NCBI GenBank assembly: GCA_900078375.1
Contig: FLQS01000036.1
Location: forward strand, 1 to 60,318
DNA: 60,318 nucleotides
From: an uncultured Mycobacterium sp.
GTDB lineage: Bacteria; Actinomycetota; Actinomycetes; Mycobacteriales; Mycobacteriaceae
Direction: 5' to 3'
Shown here piece by piece: positions 1 to 6,329 of this stretch. Position 1 is the first letter of the stretch. Each line of letters begins with the position of its first letter. The notes beneath the pieces are model-generated. The model was not told the origin of the DNA. It saw only the letters and a list, made by a program, of their open reading frames with translations, and made no database searches. The translations under genes were made by a program, and so were the position numbers.

Positions 1-356
1 TCGATCCCCGGGGTCGGGTTACGCCCGTACTCGACGGCATCGAGCATCGTCATCAGCAGTTGCACTGCGGCGTCATCATCGCGGGTGCGGTCGGAGATGT
101 CGCTGTTGCCGACACGTTCGGCGACCCATCGGACGACGCTGGCCGCTGCGGCCACGGTCAACTCGTGGGGCACTCCGCGGCGGCTGATCAGGCTGCTGGC
201 GGCACAGTCGGCTTGGTAGGCCACATTCAGCTGCACCTCCGCTTCGAGTTGTTTGTCGACTGCGGCCCAACGCTTCGCCGTGTCCAGCACGTCTAGCGCG
301 ATGGCGCGTCCCAGGCGCGGTGTGATCGGCTCTTTCGGGTGGTAACTACCCAGCAT
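1..356 (-). CDS. Hypothetical element protein (3' end outside window)
   Basis: An open frame starts with ATG at 356 and continues without a stop for 118 codons to the window edge, so the C-terminus is missing. The start lies inside the end of the WhiB-like gene (11 bp overlap), which fits translational coupling in the leftward operon. The visible part is soluble and alanine-rich, with charged helices and no recognisable motif. I do not recognise the family. Gene content of related small actinobacterial prophages would put a DNA-packaging or small regulatory protein here, but nothing in the sequence proves that. Confidence 0.6.
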   Translation of the reverse strand, partial: MLGSYHPKEPITPRLGRAIALDVLDTAKRWAAVDKQLEAEVQLNVAYQADCAASSLISRRGVPHELTVAAAASVVRWVAERVGNSDISDRTRDDDAAVQLLMTMLDAVEYGRNPTPGI

Positions 357-969
357 GTTGCTCTCCTTCGGGTTGGGTGGCGATGCCCGTTGCGCCGTCC
401 GGTTGTACGGGTCGGGGTAGGTCCCAGCGCATCGACCGCCCACCGGGGCGGGTCACACCGAGCACGCCTGCGGCCAGGCGCACCGACCGGCGCTGCAGCC
501 CAGCCGCTTCGGCGGCGGCGAGGACATCTTTCGGGCCGGTCGGGCCGTGCTCGGACAGATACTTCGCCAGCCAGGCTTGGGTCTGGCTAGCTATGCGCGG
601 GCGGGTAGCCCGTTCGGCCAGGGTTATCGGGCTCGCACCGGGGCGCTCGACCACTCGGCCAGCGACCACACCTGTCGGGCGCTGTCGGGGCGACAAGCCG
701 TCGAACCATGCGGTGCAGGCATCCAGTGCGGGGCAAGCGTTACAGGCGGCGACGGCGCGACGTAGCCGGTCTTCTCGCGCCTCGGGCGGCTCACCGTCGC
801 AGTCGTGATCGACGTCGAAGTCGGTACTGCCCCGGCAGCCTGCGTCGATCAACTTCGGCGCTGTAGCGATAGCGGTGAGCCAGCTGGCCATCAGGTCGCT
901 CGCGCTTCGCGTATGCCAGATGCGGGCCATTCGTTTGTGGGCGTTCGGGTCGGTCGTCATGTCGGCCAC
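346..969 (-). CDS. WhiB-like iron-sulfur transcription factor with C-terminal HTH-like extension
   Basis: WhiB proteins are actinobacterial 4Fe-4S regulators that usually bind the housekeeping sigma factor; phage copies can repress host whiB genes. Here Cys45, Cys76, Cys79 and Cys85 give the C-Xn-CxxC-X5-C cluster-ligand pattern, followed by the phage-type turn TGVVAGR instead of the usual GVWGG. The protein is 207 residues, about twice the usual length. The extra C-terminal part (about 125-195) looks like a small winged-helix or HTH region (GPKDVLAAAEAAGLQRRSVR). The start may be GTG at 969 or ATG at 960; no strong ribosome site decides this. The gene follows the repeat cluster downstream of the ATPase, as in the element at the other end of the window. 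Confidence 0.75.
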   Translation of the reverse strand: MADMTTDPNAHKRMARIWHTRSASDLMASWLTAIATAPKLIDAGCRGSTDFDVDHDCDGEPPEAREDRLRRAVAACNACPALDACTAWFDGLSPRQRPTGVVAGRVVERPGASPITLAERATRPRIASQTQAWLAKYLSEHGPTGPKDVLAAAEAAGLQRRSVRLAAGVLGVTRPGGRSMRWDLPRPVQPDGATGIATQPEGEQHAG

Positions 970-983
970 CCATGGGTTGGATC

Positions 984-1128
984 AACCGGGCGGAAATTCC
1001 GCCGCCCGGTGAGATTCGAGCTCGTAGGGCAGTCCGGGCGGTGGCGGCAGTTTTCTACTAGCCGCCGCCCGGTCGCCCGGTCGTAGATTTCGACCGGGCG
1101 GAAACGGCTTCGCCCGGTCCCGCCCGGT
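984..1128. repeat. Iteron-like cluster of CGCCCGGT/ACCGGGCG repeats
   Basis: Nine copies of an 8-base unit (one with a mismatch) fall within 145 bp, in both orientations: near 986, 1003, 1033, 1066, 1074, 1093, 1111 and 1121, plus an overlapping inverted pair at 1066-1081. They fill the gap between the RepA-type ATPase and the WhiB-like gene. Closely packed short repeats next to a replication ATPase are typical of replication origins of plasmids and integrative elements. A role as binding sites for an element regulator is the alternative. The positions are read directly from the sequence; the function is inferred. Confidence 0.65.
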
Positions 1129-1144
1129 TGTTGGAAAGTGCCGA

Positions 1145-2275
1145 TCATGAGCCCGCCTTCCAGGTCAACTGGTGCGCCTTCTTCGGGCCGACGCTCGCCA
1201 GATATGGGCGGCCTTCCGGCGCAGCAACTGCCTCCTCAAACATCGCTTCGAACACCTGACGCGCCGGATCGCGCTTAGCCTTGCCGCTGCCGACCAAGTG
1301 CTCGACAGCCTCGTTGCGACACACACTGTGGGGCGCGCTGTTCTCGATGTAGGCCTCGATCAGGGGCCGGATGTGCGCCGAGTGCGCCTCCTCGGCGGTG
1401 GGCTTTTTGACGTACCGCAGACGCCGGGACGCCGACTCGTACTCCAGCAACCCCTCCGGCACGAAGACATCGCGCCCGTACGCGGAGTAATACCGCGGAC
1501 CACCGTCGCCTTCATCGAGCGGGGTGAACTCGTCGACGTTTTGCTTCTGGCTGTCCTTGCGGATCTTCCAGTTGACGTCGGCCCAGTCGATGAGGCGACT
1601 GTCGCCGCGAGCGCGAATGCTGGTATGACCCATGTGGTGCACGACGATCGTCTCGTCGGCACCGGCCTCGACCTTCAACGCATCCCACGCCTGCAGGAAT
1701 CGGCCGGCCTCCTTGTCCTCGCTCAGGCCTAGGGCATCGAGCACCGGGCGCAGCGGATCACCGATGAGAACCTCTGCGCCAGAGAGCCGTTCAGCCCAGC
1801 GGGCGCGGGTGGCGTCTTCAAGGATGCGGAAGGTTGAAAGCCTGCCTTTCATTGGAATCACATCCACCTGATCGGTGTGCTCGATACCCTGCTCGCGCAG
1901 CCAGCGGCGCAGCATGCGTACGTCCAACTCGTTGTCCAGCAACACGATCCGCCCGGTTACCGGCTTTACCTTGTACTTGCCCAGGAATAGCTCATCGTCC
2001 ACCAGGGACCGGATCAAGTTGGCGATCAGTGTGGTCTTGCCTGCCTTATTCTGCGCAGCCACAAGCACATTCCCACCGGTTGGAAGGTTTCCGTCAATGC
2101 GGAACTTAGCCGGTTCATCGGGCGTCTCGAGGAACTCGGTCAGGCCATATCCAGGGGGCAGTACGAGATCCTCGGCCCGCTGCTGTTGTAGACGCTGCGC
2201 GGCGGCATCGCGGACAATCATCCGCTCCATGTGGTCGGTAACCGCAGACTCGAGATATGGCGGGATGGCGCTCAC
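1145..2275 (-). CDS. RepA-type AAA/RecA-fold replication ATPase
   Basis: A 376-residue member of the RepA/DnaB-like hexameric helicase group found in plasmids and small prophages. The Walker A motif AAQNKAGKTT has its lysine at 80, Walker B (EVLIGDP) its aspartate at 173. A histidine motif HHMGH at 213-217 precedes an arginine-rich stretch ending in DWADVNW, the usual RepA order. The C-terminal 80 residues look like a winged-helix part. The gene starts with GTG inside the stop codon of the primase-like gene (GTGA overlap), so both are coupled. The repeat cluster directly behind it is the likely origin. It probably unwinds or loads proteins at that origin. Confidence 0.8.
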   Translation of the reverse strand: MSAIPPYLESAVTDHMERMIVRDAAAQRLQQQRAEDLVLPPGYGLTEFLETPDEPAKFRIDGNLPTGGNVLVAAQNKAGKTTLIANLIRSLVDDELFLGKYKVKPVTGRIVLLDNELDVRMLRRWLREQGIEHTDQVDVIPMKGRLSTFRILEDATRARWAERLSGAEVLIGDPLRPVLDALGLSEDKEAGRFLQAWDALKVEAGADETIVVHHMGHTSIRARGDSRLIDWADVNWKIRKDSQKQNVDEFTPLDEGDGGPRYYSAYGRDVFVPEGLLEYESASRRLRYVKKPTAEEAHSAHIRPLIEAYIENSAPHSVCRNEAVEHLVGSGKAKRDPARQVFEAMFEEAVAAPEGRPYLASVGPKKAHQLTWKAGS

Positions 2276-2928
2276 TGCTCATCACCGCCGATCTGGTAAG
2301 CGCTCGGGAGATCGTTTTTGTTGTCGGGGATCTCGGTATGCAGATCCTTGGCATCCGCACCACTGAAGGCGCTGCGGATTGTCGCCTCGATCTCCCTGTC
2401 GGACAGTCCGGTGGCCGCTGCGGTGTCGCGCAGCGGCCCGACTACCTCGTCGTAGGACAGCAGTCCGTCTCGCACGAATCGGGCAACCTTAAAGCCTGTC
2501 CGGTTCAGCTGATCGTTGCGGCTACCTTCGGCGGTATAGGCCAGTATCCGCAGCTCCTTGGAAAGCCCGTGCAGCGCGTAACTGCGGGCGCGGACTGCAC
2601 CGACGACATTGACAGGTAGCGCCGGTCGACGCGGTTGAGGCTTCGGCGGCAGTAGCCCACCCTTGACCATGCTGGCCAACACCAGCCCGCCCTTGGACAT
2701 CTTCGCCAGCAGAGGGTTGGGCAGGCCCTCGGGCTCGTCGGGATATACCAGATCGCCGCCCGAGTAGCCAGGATCGTTCCACCACTTGGCATTTCGCGAG
2801 GTATGATCGTCTACAGCCGCCGCGGGTTGGTCGCCTGGGTGGTCGTGTATCGCATGGGATACGGCCTGGGTCTGGTCGCCCAGGCCGTTCTCGTCTTCGG
2901 CCCCAGCGTTTTCGGTAGGCGGGCTCAT
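2272..2928 (-). CDS. Primase C-terminal-domain-like protein (PriCT type)
   Basis: 218 residues. The C-terminal half has the pattern RN..LN...FKVARFV..GLL...EV...L...A...GLS..EIE.TI.SAF, seen in the C-terminal helical domain of prophage bifunctional primase-polymerases that is normally fused to a helicase. The catalytic primase-polymerase domain is absent; the first 90 residues are acidic, proline-rich and probably disordered. I infer an accessory replication protein that works with the ATPase encoded next. The ATG at 2928 overlaps the stop of the HTH gene (ATGA), which decides this start over longer in-frame options. The downstream ATPase overlaps its stop in the same way. Confidence 0.6.
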   Translation of the reverse strand: MSPPTENAGAEDENGLGDQTQAVSHAIHDHPGDQPAAAVDDHTSRNAKWWNDPGYSGGDLVYPDEPEGLPNPLLAKMSKGGLVLASMVKGGLLPPKPQPRRPALPVNVVGAVRARSYALHGLSKELRILAYTAEGSRNDQLNRTGFKVARFVRDGLLSYDEVVGPLRDTAAATGLSDREIEATIRSAFSGADAKDLHTEIPDNKNDLPSAYQIGGDEQ

Positions 2929-3140
2929 GCGGCACCACCGAACGGTGCCATCGCGGCTTCCACTTCGGCCAGCTGAAGTCGGACAACCTTGCCTAGGCGA
3001 TAGCCACGAAGTCGCCCGTCCGACAGCATGTTTCGGATCGTCATCTTTGTGACGCCGAGCATGTCGGCTGTTTCGGCGATTGTGATGTACTTGGGCAGGG
3101 CACCGGGCGCCTTGCGGCGCGCGGTCTCGGTATCGGACAT
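2925..3140 (-). CDS. Excisionase-like helix-turn-helix DNA-binding protein
   Basis: 71 residues with a single winged HTH of the MerR/excisionase type (ITIAETADMLGVTKMTIRNM followed by a short wing with GYRLGK). Such proteins act as recombination directionality factors or as small regulators in integrative elements; the position between integrase and replication genes suits both. The start ATG at 3140 has GGAG six bases upstream, so I prefer it to an upstream TTG. A dyad of 17 bp lies 19 bp upstream of the start and may be its operator. The stop overlaps the next gene's ATG. Confidence 0.75.
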   Translation of the reverse strand: MSDTETARRKAPGALPKYITIAETADMLGVTKMTIRNMLSDGRLRGYRLGKVVRLQLAEVEAAMAPFGGAA

Positions 3141-3158
3141 GTTGAGCTCCAAGGAGAT

Positions 3159-3175
3159 AGGTCATCAATTGACCT
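3159..3175. promoter_or_regulatory. Dyad AGGTCA-N5-TGACCT upstream of the HTH gene
   Basis: A perfect 6-bp inverted repeat with a 5-bp spacer lies just upstream of the excisionase-like gene, in the 221-bp space between it and the integrase. It is a candidate operator for the HTH protein or for an arm-type integrase site. No gene is visible in the rest of this gap (3141-3361). Confidence 0.4.
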
Positions 3176-3361
3176 GGTCTCCGGTGGAGCGCGCCGTTCG
3201 ATCCGCGCCATCCGTGAACCAGCTTGCGCCGGGAGCGCCCGACGTCGAGCTAATGACAGTCTGGCTGCGCCACCCGTTCGTTTTACGCAGCCCCGGTCAC
3301 TGGCTAGTGCAGCCAGCGCCCGGTCGAAGCAATACGGAACGCTACCCCATTCAACGGCGAC

Positions 3362-4513
3362 CTAATTCGGACCCATGCCGCTGGATTCGAGTAGCGCGGA
3401 CAGCGCCGCGGCGATGCGCTTGTCCGCACCCTGGGCGGCGTGTTGGTAACGCAGCGCGGCACCCGGCGTGGAATGCCCCAGGCGACCCATCAGCTCCGCG
3501 AGCGTGGCGCCGGTCGCCGCGGCCAGCACCGCGCCGGTATGCCGGAGATCGTGGAACCGAAGGTCTGGTCGGCCCGCGGCTTCGCGCGCCTTGTAGTAGT
3601 GGCGTGTGAACGTCGACGGCTGCAGGTGCCCTCCACCGACAGCGGGGAACAAAAGCGCGTCCTTGGTTTCACCGACGTAGTCCTTCAGGTGCGCGGCGAC
3701 CAAGGGCACCAGATGCGGCGGGATCGCCACGTCGCGCACGCCAGCGTCCGACTTCGGCGGCCCGATCACGAACTCCCCTTCGGAGCGAACTACCCCGCGG
3801 CGTATCGCGATGACACCGTCTTCTAGGTCAAGGTCGCGGCGCCGCAGCTCGGTTAATTCGCCGAAACGCATTGCGCACCAGGCAGCCAACAGCACCATGA
3901 CCTTGTACCGCTCCGGCATGGCGGCGACGATGATCTCCAACTCCTCCAAGGTCGCGGGCTTTGTCTTCGAGGCGCGTTTCGCATTACCCGCGCCGGGGAT
4001 GACGCATGGGTTGAGCGGCATCTTGCCTTCGGCGACTGCACTGGCCAACACCGTTTTCAGCAGCGCGTAGCTGTGAGCGTTCATCGTGGGCGTCTTCGGA
4101 TTCAGGTTGTCGTACCACTTCTCGACGTCGTCGCGGGTGATTGAAGCGATCAGCAGGCCGCCAAGCTCCGGCAGAATCCGGTCATCGAGGAGCTCCTGGT
4201 AGTGCTCGCGGGTGCGCGGCTTCAGGGGCTGTCCGCGCACCTTGCGCTTGGGCAACCATGCGTCGGCGTACTCGGACAACGTCACCTTCTTCACCGGCTT
4301 CACCGCATCGGCGGGCATCCACTTGCCTTTGACGATGTCGGCGCGCTGGATGGCCAGCCACGCGCGGGCCTCGCCCTTGGTGACGAACAACGTCGGCGCG
4401 ATGTGGCGGCGACCATCCGGCCCGACATATCGAGCGCGGTAGCCGGTGGCGCGCTTGTCGACCGAGCCCCAGGTGCCCTCGGCGCGGTTCTTACGCCCTT
4501 CTCCCCGCGGCAT
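3362..4513 (-). CDS. Phage-type tyrosine integrase
   Basis: A 383-residue site-specific recombinase that would insert and, with an excisionase, excise the element. It has an N-terminal arm-binding region (1-60), a SAM-like core-binding domain (about 75-165) and the catalytic domain. Catalytic residues are visible: Arg216 (MRFGEL), Lys254, His321 and Arg324 (HDLRHTG), His347 (LGHST) and the nucleophile Tyr356 (LRYQHA). The start ATG at 4513 has AAGGAG at good spacing; a longer in-frame start is less likely. The gene ends 160 bp from the tRNA remnant, the usual place for an integrase beside its att site. It is not closely similar to the other integrase at 54.2 kb. Confidence 0.93.
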   Translation of the reverse strand: MPRGEGRKNRAEGTWGSVDKRATGYRARYVGPDGRRHIAPTLFVTKGEARAWLAIQRADIVKGKWMPADAVKPVKKVTLSEYADAWLPKRKVRGQPLKPRTREHYQELLDDRILPELGGLLIASITRDDVEKWYDNLNPKTPTMNAHSYALLKTVLASAVAEGKMPLNPCVIPGAGNAKRASKTKPATLEELEIIVAAMPERYKVMVLLAAWCAMRFGELTELRRRDLDLEDGVIAIRRGVVRSEGEFVIGPPKSDAGVRDVAIPPHLVPLVAAHLKDYVGETKDALLFPAVGGGHLQPSTFTRHYYKAREAAGRPDLRFHDLRHTGAVLAAATGATLAELMGRLGHSTPGAALRYQHAAQGADKRIAAALSALLESSGMGPN

Positions 4514-4529
4514 GCCATCTCCTTCGGTC

Positions 4530-4554
4530 AGGTCCCGGGACCTCAACGGGACCT
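4530..4554. promoter_or_regulatory. Palindrome AGGTCCCGGGACCT plus a third half-site
   Basis: A perfect 14-bp palindrome (4530-4543) lies 16 bp upstream of the integrase start. Four bases further a third GGGACCT half-site follows (4548-4554). The position fits a repressor operator for the integrase promoter or integrase arm sites. This is inferred from symmetry and position only. Confidence 0.4.
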
Positions 4555-4672
4555 CACGAAGCTAACTCTCTTTGGTTCCTATTGATCGCGACCCATGCCG
4601 CGCACCTCGGCATCTGCGCAGCTAGAGAGCAAGAACGCCTGGTGAAGGGCTATTGCCCAGCTATCACCAACG

Positions 4673-4700
4673 GCTGGTTCAATCCCAGTATCGCGCACCA
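4673..4700 (+). other. attR: 3' fragment of a tRNA gene (T-arm and acceptor strand), probably tRNA-Val
   Basis: A five-pair T-stem (GCTGG with CCAGT) closes the canonical loop TTCAATC, followed by the seven-base acceptor strand ATCGCGC, discriminator A and an encoded CCA ending at 4700. No matching 5' acceptor strand (GCGCGAT), D-arm or anticodon arm lies upstream, so this is not a complete tRNA. It sits between the integrase and the chromosome, with the tRNA 3' end pointing to the chromosome, which is the expected geometry of the duplicated att core. From memory, mycobacterial tRNA-Val starts with GCGCGAT and is the phiRv2 target; the isotype is therefore an inference. Confidence 0.7.
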
Positions 4701-4813
4701 GTGTTATTGCAGTTCAGCCGGTTCTTTAGCCGGAGATCCCGAGGACCGCGGCCTTCGCCTCACCAGCGACACGTACGACAGTTACGACGCCGGCGACGGT
4801 GTCCCGAGCGGCG

Positions 4814-5572
4814 TCAGCGGAATCGTCTGCGGTACTGCGCGGCCGAATCATCGCGGACGGCGGTTGCGAAATCTAAGCGCTCGTCTCGCAGGTAGCCCGC
4901 AACGCCAAGCGCCGTGGCGAGTGCACCGGCCACCCACGCCGTCCAACCGATGTTCTCCCCCGCGAAGCCAGCCACCCAGGGTGACAAGAACAGCGCGAAT
5001 CCGACGATGCCGAGCGTCAGGAAATCGTGGGTCGGCTCGGAGGCGAGTAGTGACCAGACTGCGACCACGGCGATCATCCCGCCAAGACCGATGGTGACTG
5101 CGGTCCCGGCTACATTCGAGCGGAACGCGATACCCAGAAGCACGCTGGCGACGCCCACGCCCAATGCCAGCCGCCCAGTCAAGTAACTCCAGGGGCTTCG
5201 CAGCCGTTGGCTGTCCCCCAACTCGTTGATGCCGTACTCGGTCGGCGTCCTGTCATGCGTCCAGCCGATACCGCCGAGGATGACGGCGACGCCCCCAGCC
5301 AGCCAGCACGTCCAGGAGGCTCCCGGGTCGTAGTTGTAGGCGTTGCCGACGAACGGAACGATGAACATGGCCAGGCCGACCACGAGCAAGCCCCAATGGT
5401 CGGGGGCCCGGTTGTGGGCGAGGACCGACAGCGCCCCGAAAAAGGCGACGAATGCTCCGAACCCGAATGCGAATCCCTGCCCGGCCTGAGTTGAACTGAC
5501 GACGAACGCCGACACCGCAGCGCAGACGCCAATAGCTACTGCGACCCAGCCGATCCATAGCTTTGAATTCAT
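4814..5572 (-). CDS. SPW-type multi-span membrane protein
   Basis: 252 residues, mainly hydrophobic, with about eight predicted membrane segments in two similar halves. The second half contains the SPW motif (FLSPWVAGF) after a THDF..LGIVGFAL stretch; the first half has the related VPFVGNAYNYDPGASW. This is typical of the SPW repeat family, whose function is unknown. The ATG at 5572 overlaps the stop codon of the upstream small peptide gene (ATGA), which supports this start over an in-frame ATG at 5605. It ends with a basic tail on the predicted cytoplasmic side. It is the first chromosomal gene to the right of the integrated element. Confidence 0.7.
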   Translation of the reverse strand: MNSKLWIGWVAVAIGVCAAVSAFVVSSTQAGQGFAFGFGAFVAFFGALSVLAHNRAPDHWGLLVVGLAMFIVPFVGNAYNYDPGASWTCWLAGGVAVILGGIGWTHDRTPTEYGINELGDSQRLRSPWSYLTGRLALGVGVASVLLGIAFRSNVAGTAVTIGLGGMIAVVAVWSLLASEPTHDFLTLGIVGFALFLSPWVAGFAGENIGWTAWVAGALATALGVAGYLRDERLDFATAVRDDSAAQYRRRFR

Positions 5573-5721
5573 AAATAACAACCAACACCGTTGCCGCCAG
5601 AACATCTAGGGCCTTTGGGCCGCACTTCCGGGGGGACCGACGCCAGCCCCACAGTGGCCAGCGCGCCGGCTGCGATCGCACCCACCACGCCAATCATCTG
5701 CGCCACAACCGAATACTTCAT
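5569..5721 (-). CDS. Small 50-residue exported or membrane peptide
   Basis: A short frame starts with ATG at 5721 and encodes a basic start (MKYS), a hydrophobic segment at about residues 5-29 rich in Val, Ile, Gly and Ala, and a short polar tail with two cysteines (Cys40, Cys48). Its stop overlaps the start of the SPW protein gene by the ATGA arrangement, so the two are probably translated together. No clear ribosome site is seen. The peptide could be a secreted microprotein or a small subunit of the SPW protein. I know no family for it. Confidence 0.55.
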   Translation of the reverse strand: MKYSVVAQMIGVVGAIAAGALATVGLASVPPEVRPKGPRCSGGNGVGCYL

Positions 5722-5737
5722 GGCAATGATGCCAGAC

Positions 5738-6241
5738 CTAAGTGCGCTCGGCGGTCATGTGCATCTCGACTGTGCCCTGGCACGCGCCGCTCAGGATCTC
5801 GGTGTGCATGGTGCCGGACAGGGACCCGTCGGGTTGAGGCGTGTAATGCACGTCGGCTCGGGCCGGACTCCATTGGACGGTTTCGTCGGGCATCATGCAG
5901 TCCCATTGGAAATCGCTGGTTTGCGTCCAAGACGACCCATCCCAGGTGAATTGAACGGGTTGCGGAACAGTCGGATTGGTCGGCGCGGGACCGCTTGTGA
6001 TCGTGGCGGTGCACTTCCCGCTCGCACAGCTCGATTGGAATCCGTAGGTCTCGGTGTGCTGTTGCTCAGGCTGGCCGGCCGCCAGGCTCGTTCCGGATTT
6101 TGGACCAACGATGAACGTGATCGCGTACTCGCCGTTCCAGGACGGCGAGTCGGCGGAAGCAGTTGGGGAAAGCGAAAGGGCGATCGCAAGCGACGCAACA
6201 CCGGTCGTCAGTATCAGGCTGCGAAAATCCCTGTGAGCCAC
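5738..6241 (-). CDS. Secreted mycobacterial protein of unknown function
   Basis: 167 residues starting with GTG. A clear Sec signal peptide (positively charged start, hydrophobic core to about 25) ends in the cleavage motif TASADSP, so the mature protein is about 137 residues. It is rich in Ser, Thr and Gly and contains four cysteines in two close pairs, one at SSCASGKC, suggesting disulfide bonds outside the cell. The pattern (YAITF.VG....T) and the Trp-containing strands resemble small exported beta-rich proteins common in mycobacteria. No enzymatic motif is visible. It is divergent from the P450 gene and shares an 88-bp upstream region with it. Confidence 0.75.
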   Translation of the reverse strand: MAHRDFRSLILTTGVASLAIALSLSPTASADSPSWNGEYAITFIVGPKSGTSLAAGQPEQQHTETYGFQSSCASGKCTATITSGPAPTNPTVPQPVQFTWDGSSWTQTSDFQWDCMMPDETVQWSPARADVHYTPQPDGSLSGTMHTEILSGACQGTVEMHMTAERT

Positions 6242-6316
6242 GGCTAAATACTAGAGGCCGCTCACTAAACAAGACCAATAGTCTTAAAAATTGACCTCCA
6301 CGAGCCCGCCCCGTCG

Positions 6317-6322
6317 TACGCT
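6317..6322 (+). promoter_or_regulatory. -10 box TACGCT of a probable leaderless P450 transcript
   Basis: TACGCT lies seven bases before the P450 ATG at 6330 and no Shine-Dalgarno sequence separates them, so transcription probably starts at or beside the start codon. Confidence 0.45.
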
Positions 6323-6329
6323 GCCAAGC

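Larger units (their letters stand above)
1..4700 (-). mobile_element. Left phage-like integrative element (phiRv2-type), open at left edge
   Basis: All genes from the window edge to 4513 read leftward and overlap or nearly overlap: integrase, excisionase-like HTH protein, primase-C-terminal-like protein, RepA-type ATPase, repeat cluster, WhiB-like protein and a partial unknown gene. The right boundary is a tRNA 3' fragment at 4673-4700 with no 5' half, the remnant expected when an element inserts into a tRNA gene 3' end. In that model the intact tRNA lies beyond the left edge. In M. tuberculosis the roughly 10 kb element phiRv2 sits in tRNA-Val a few genes from clpC2, so place and layout match. 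Structural genes are not visible in this part. Confidence 0.8.
4514..4813. other. Gene-free junction: integrase upstream region, att remnant, chromosome edge
   Basis: No convincing coding sequence lies in these 300 bp. The segment holds the palindrome upstream of the integrase (4530-4554), about 120 bp of element DNA without features I can name, the tRNA 3' fragment (4673-4700) and about 110 bp of flanking chromosome before the membrane protein gene. An open frame that crosses it on the plus strand continues antisense into the next gene and is not credible. Confidence 0.5.

Noticed and set aside
4600..4700. A complete tRNA gene ending at 4700
   Set aside because: The T-arm and acceptor strand are perfect, but no 5' acceptor strand, D-arm or anticodon arm is found at the required distance upstream.
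4582..5097. Plus-strand gene from the att region into the SPW gene
   Set aside because: It begins in element DNA, passes through the tRNA remnant and then runs antisense to a membrane protein gene.
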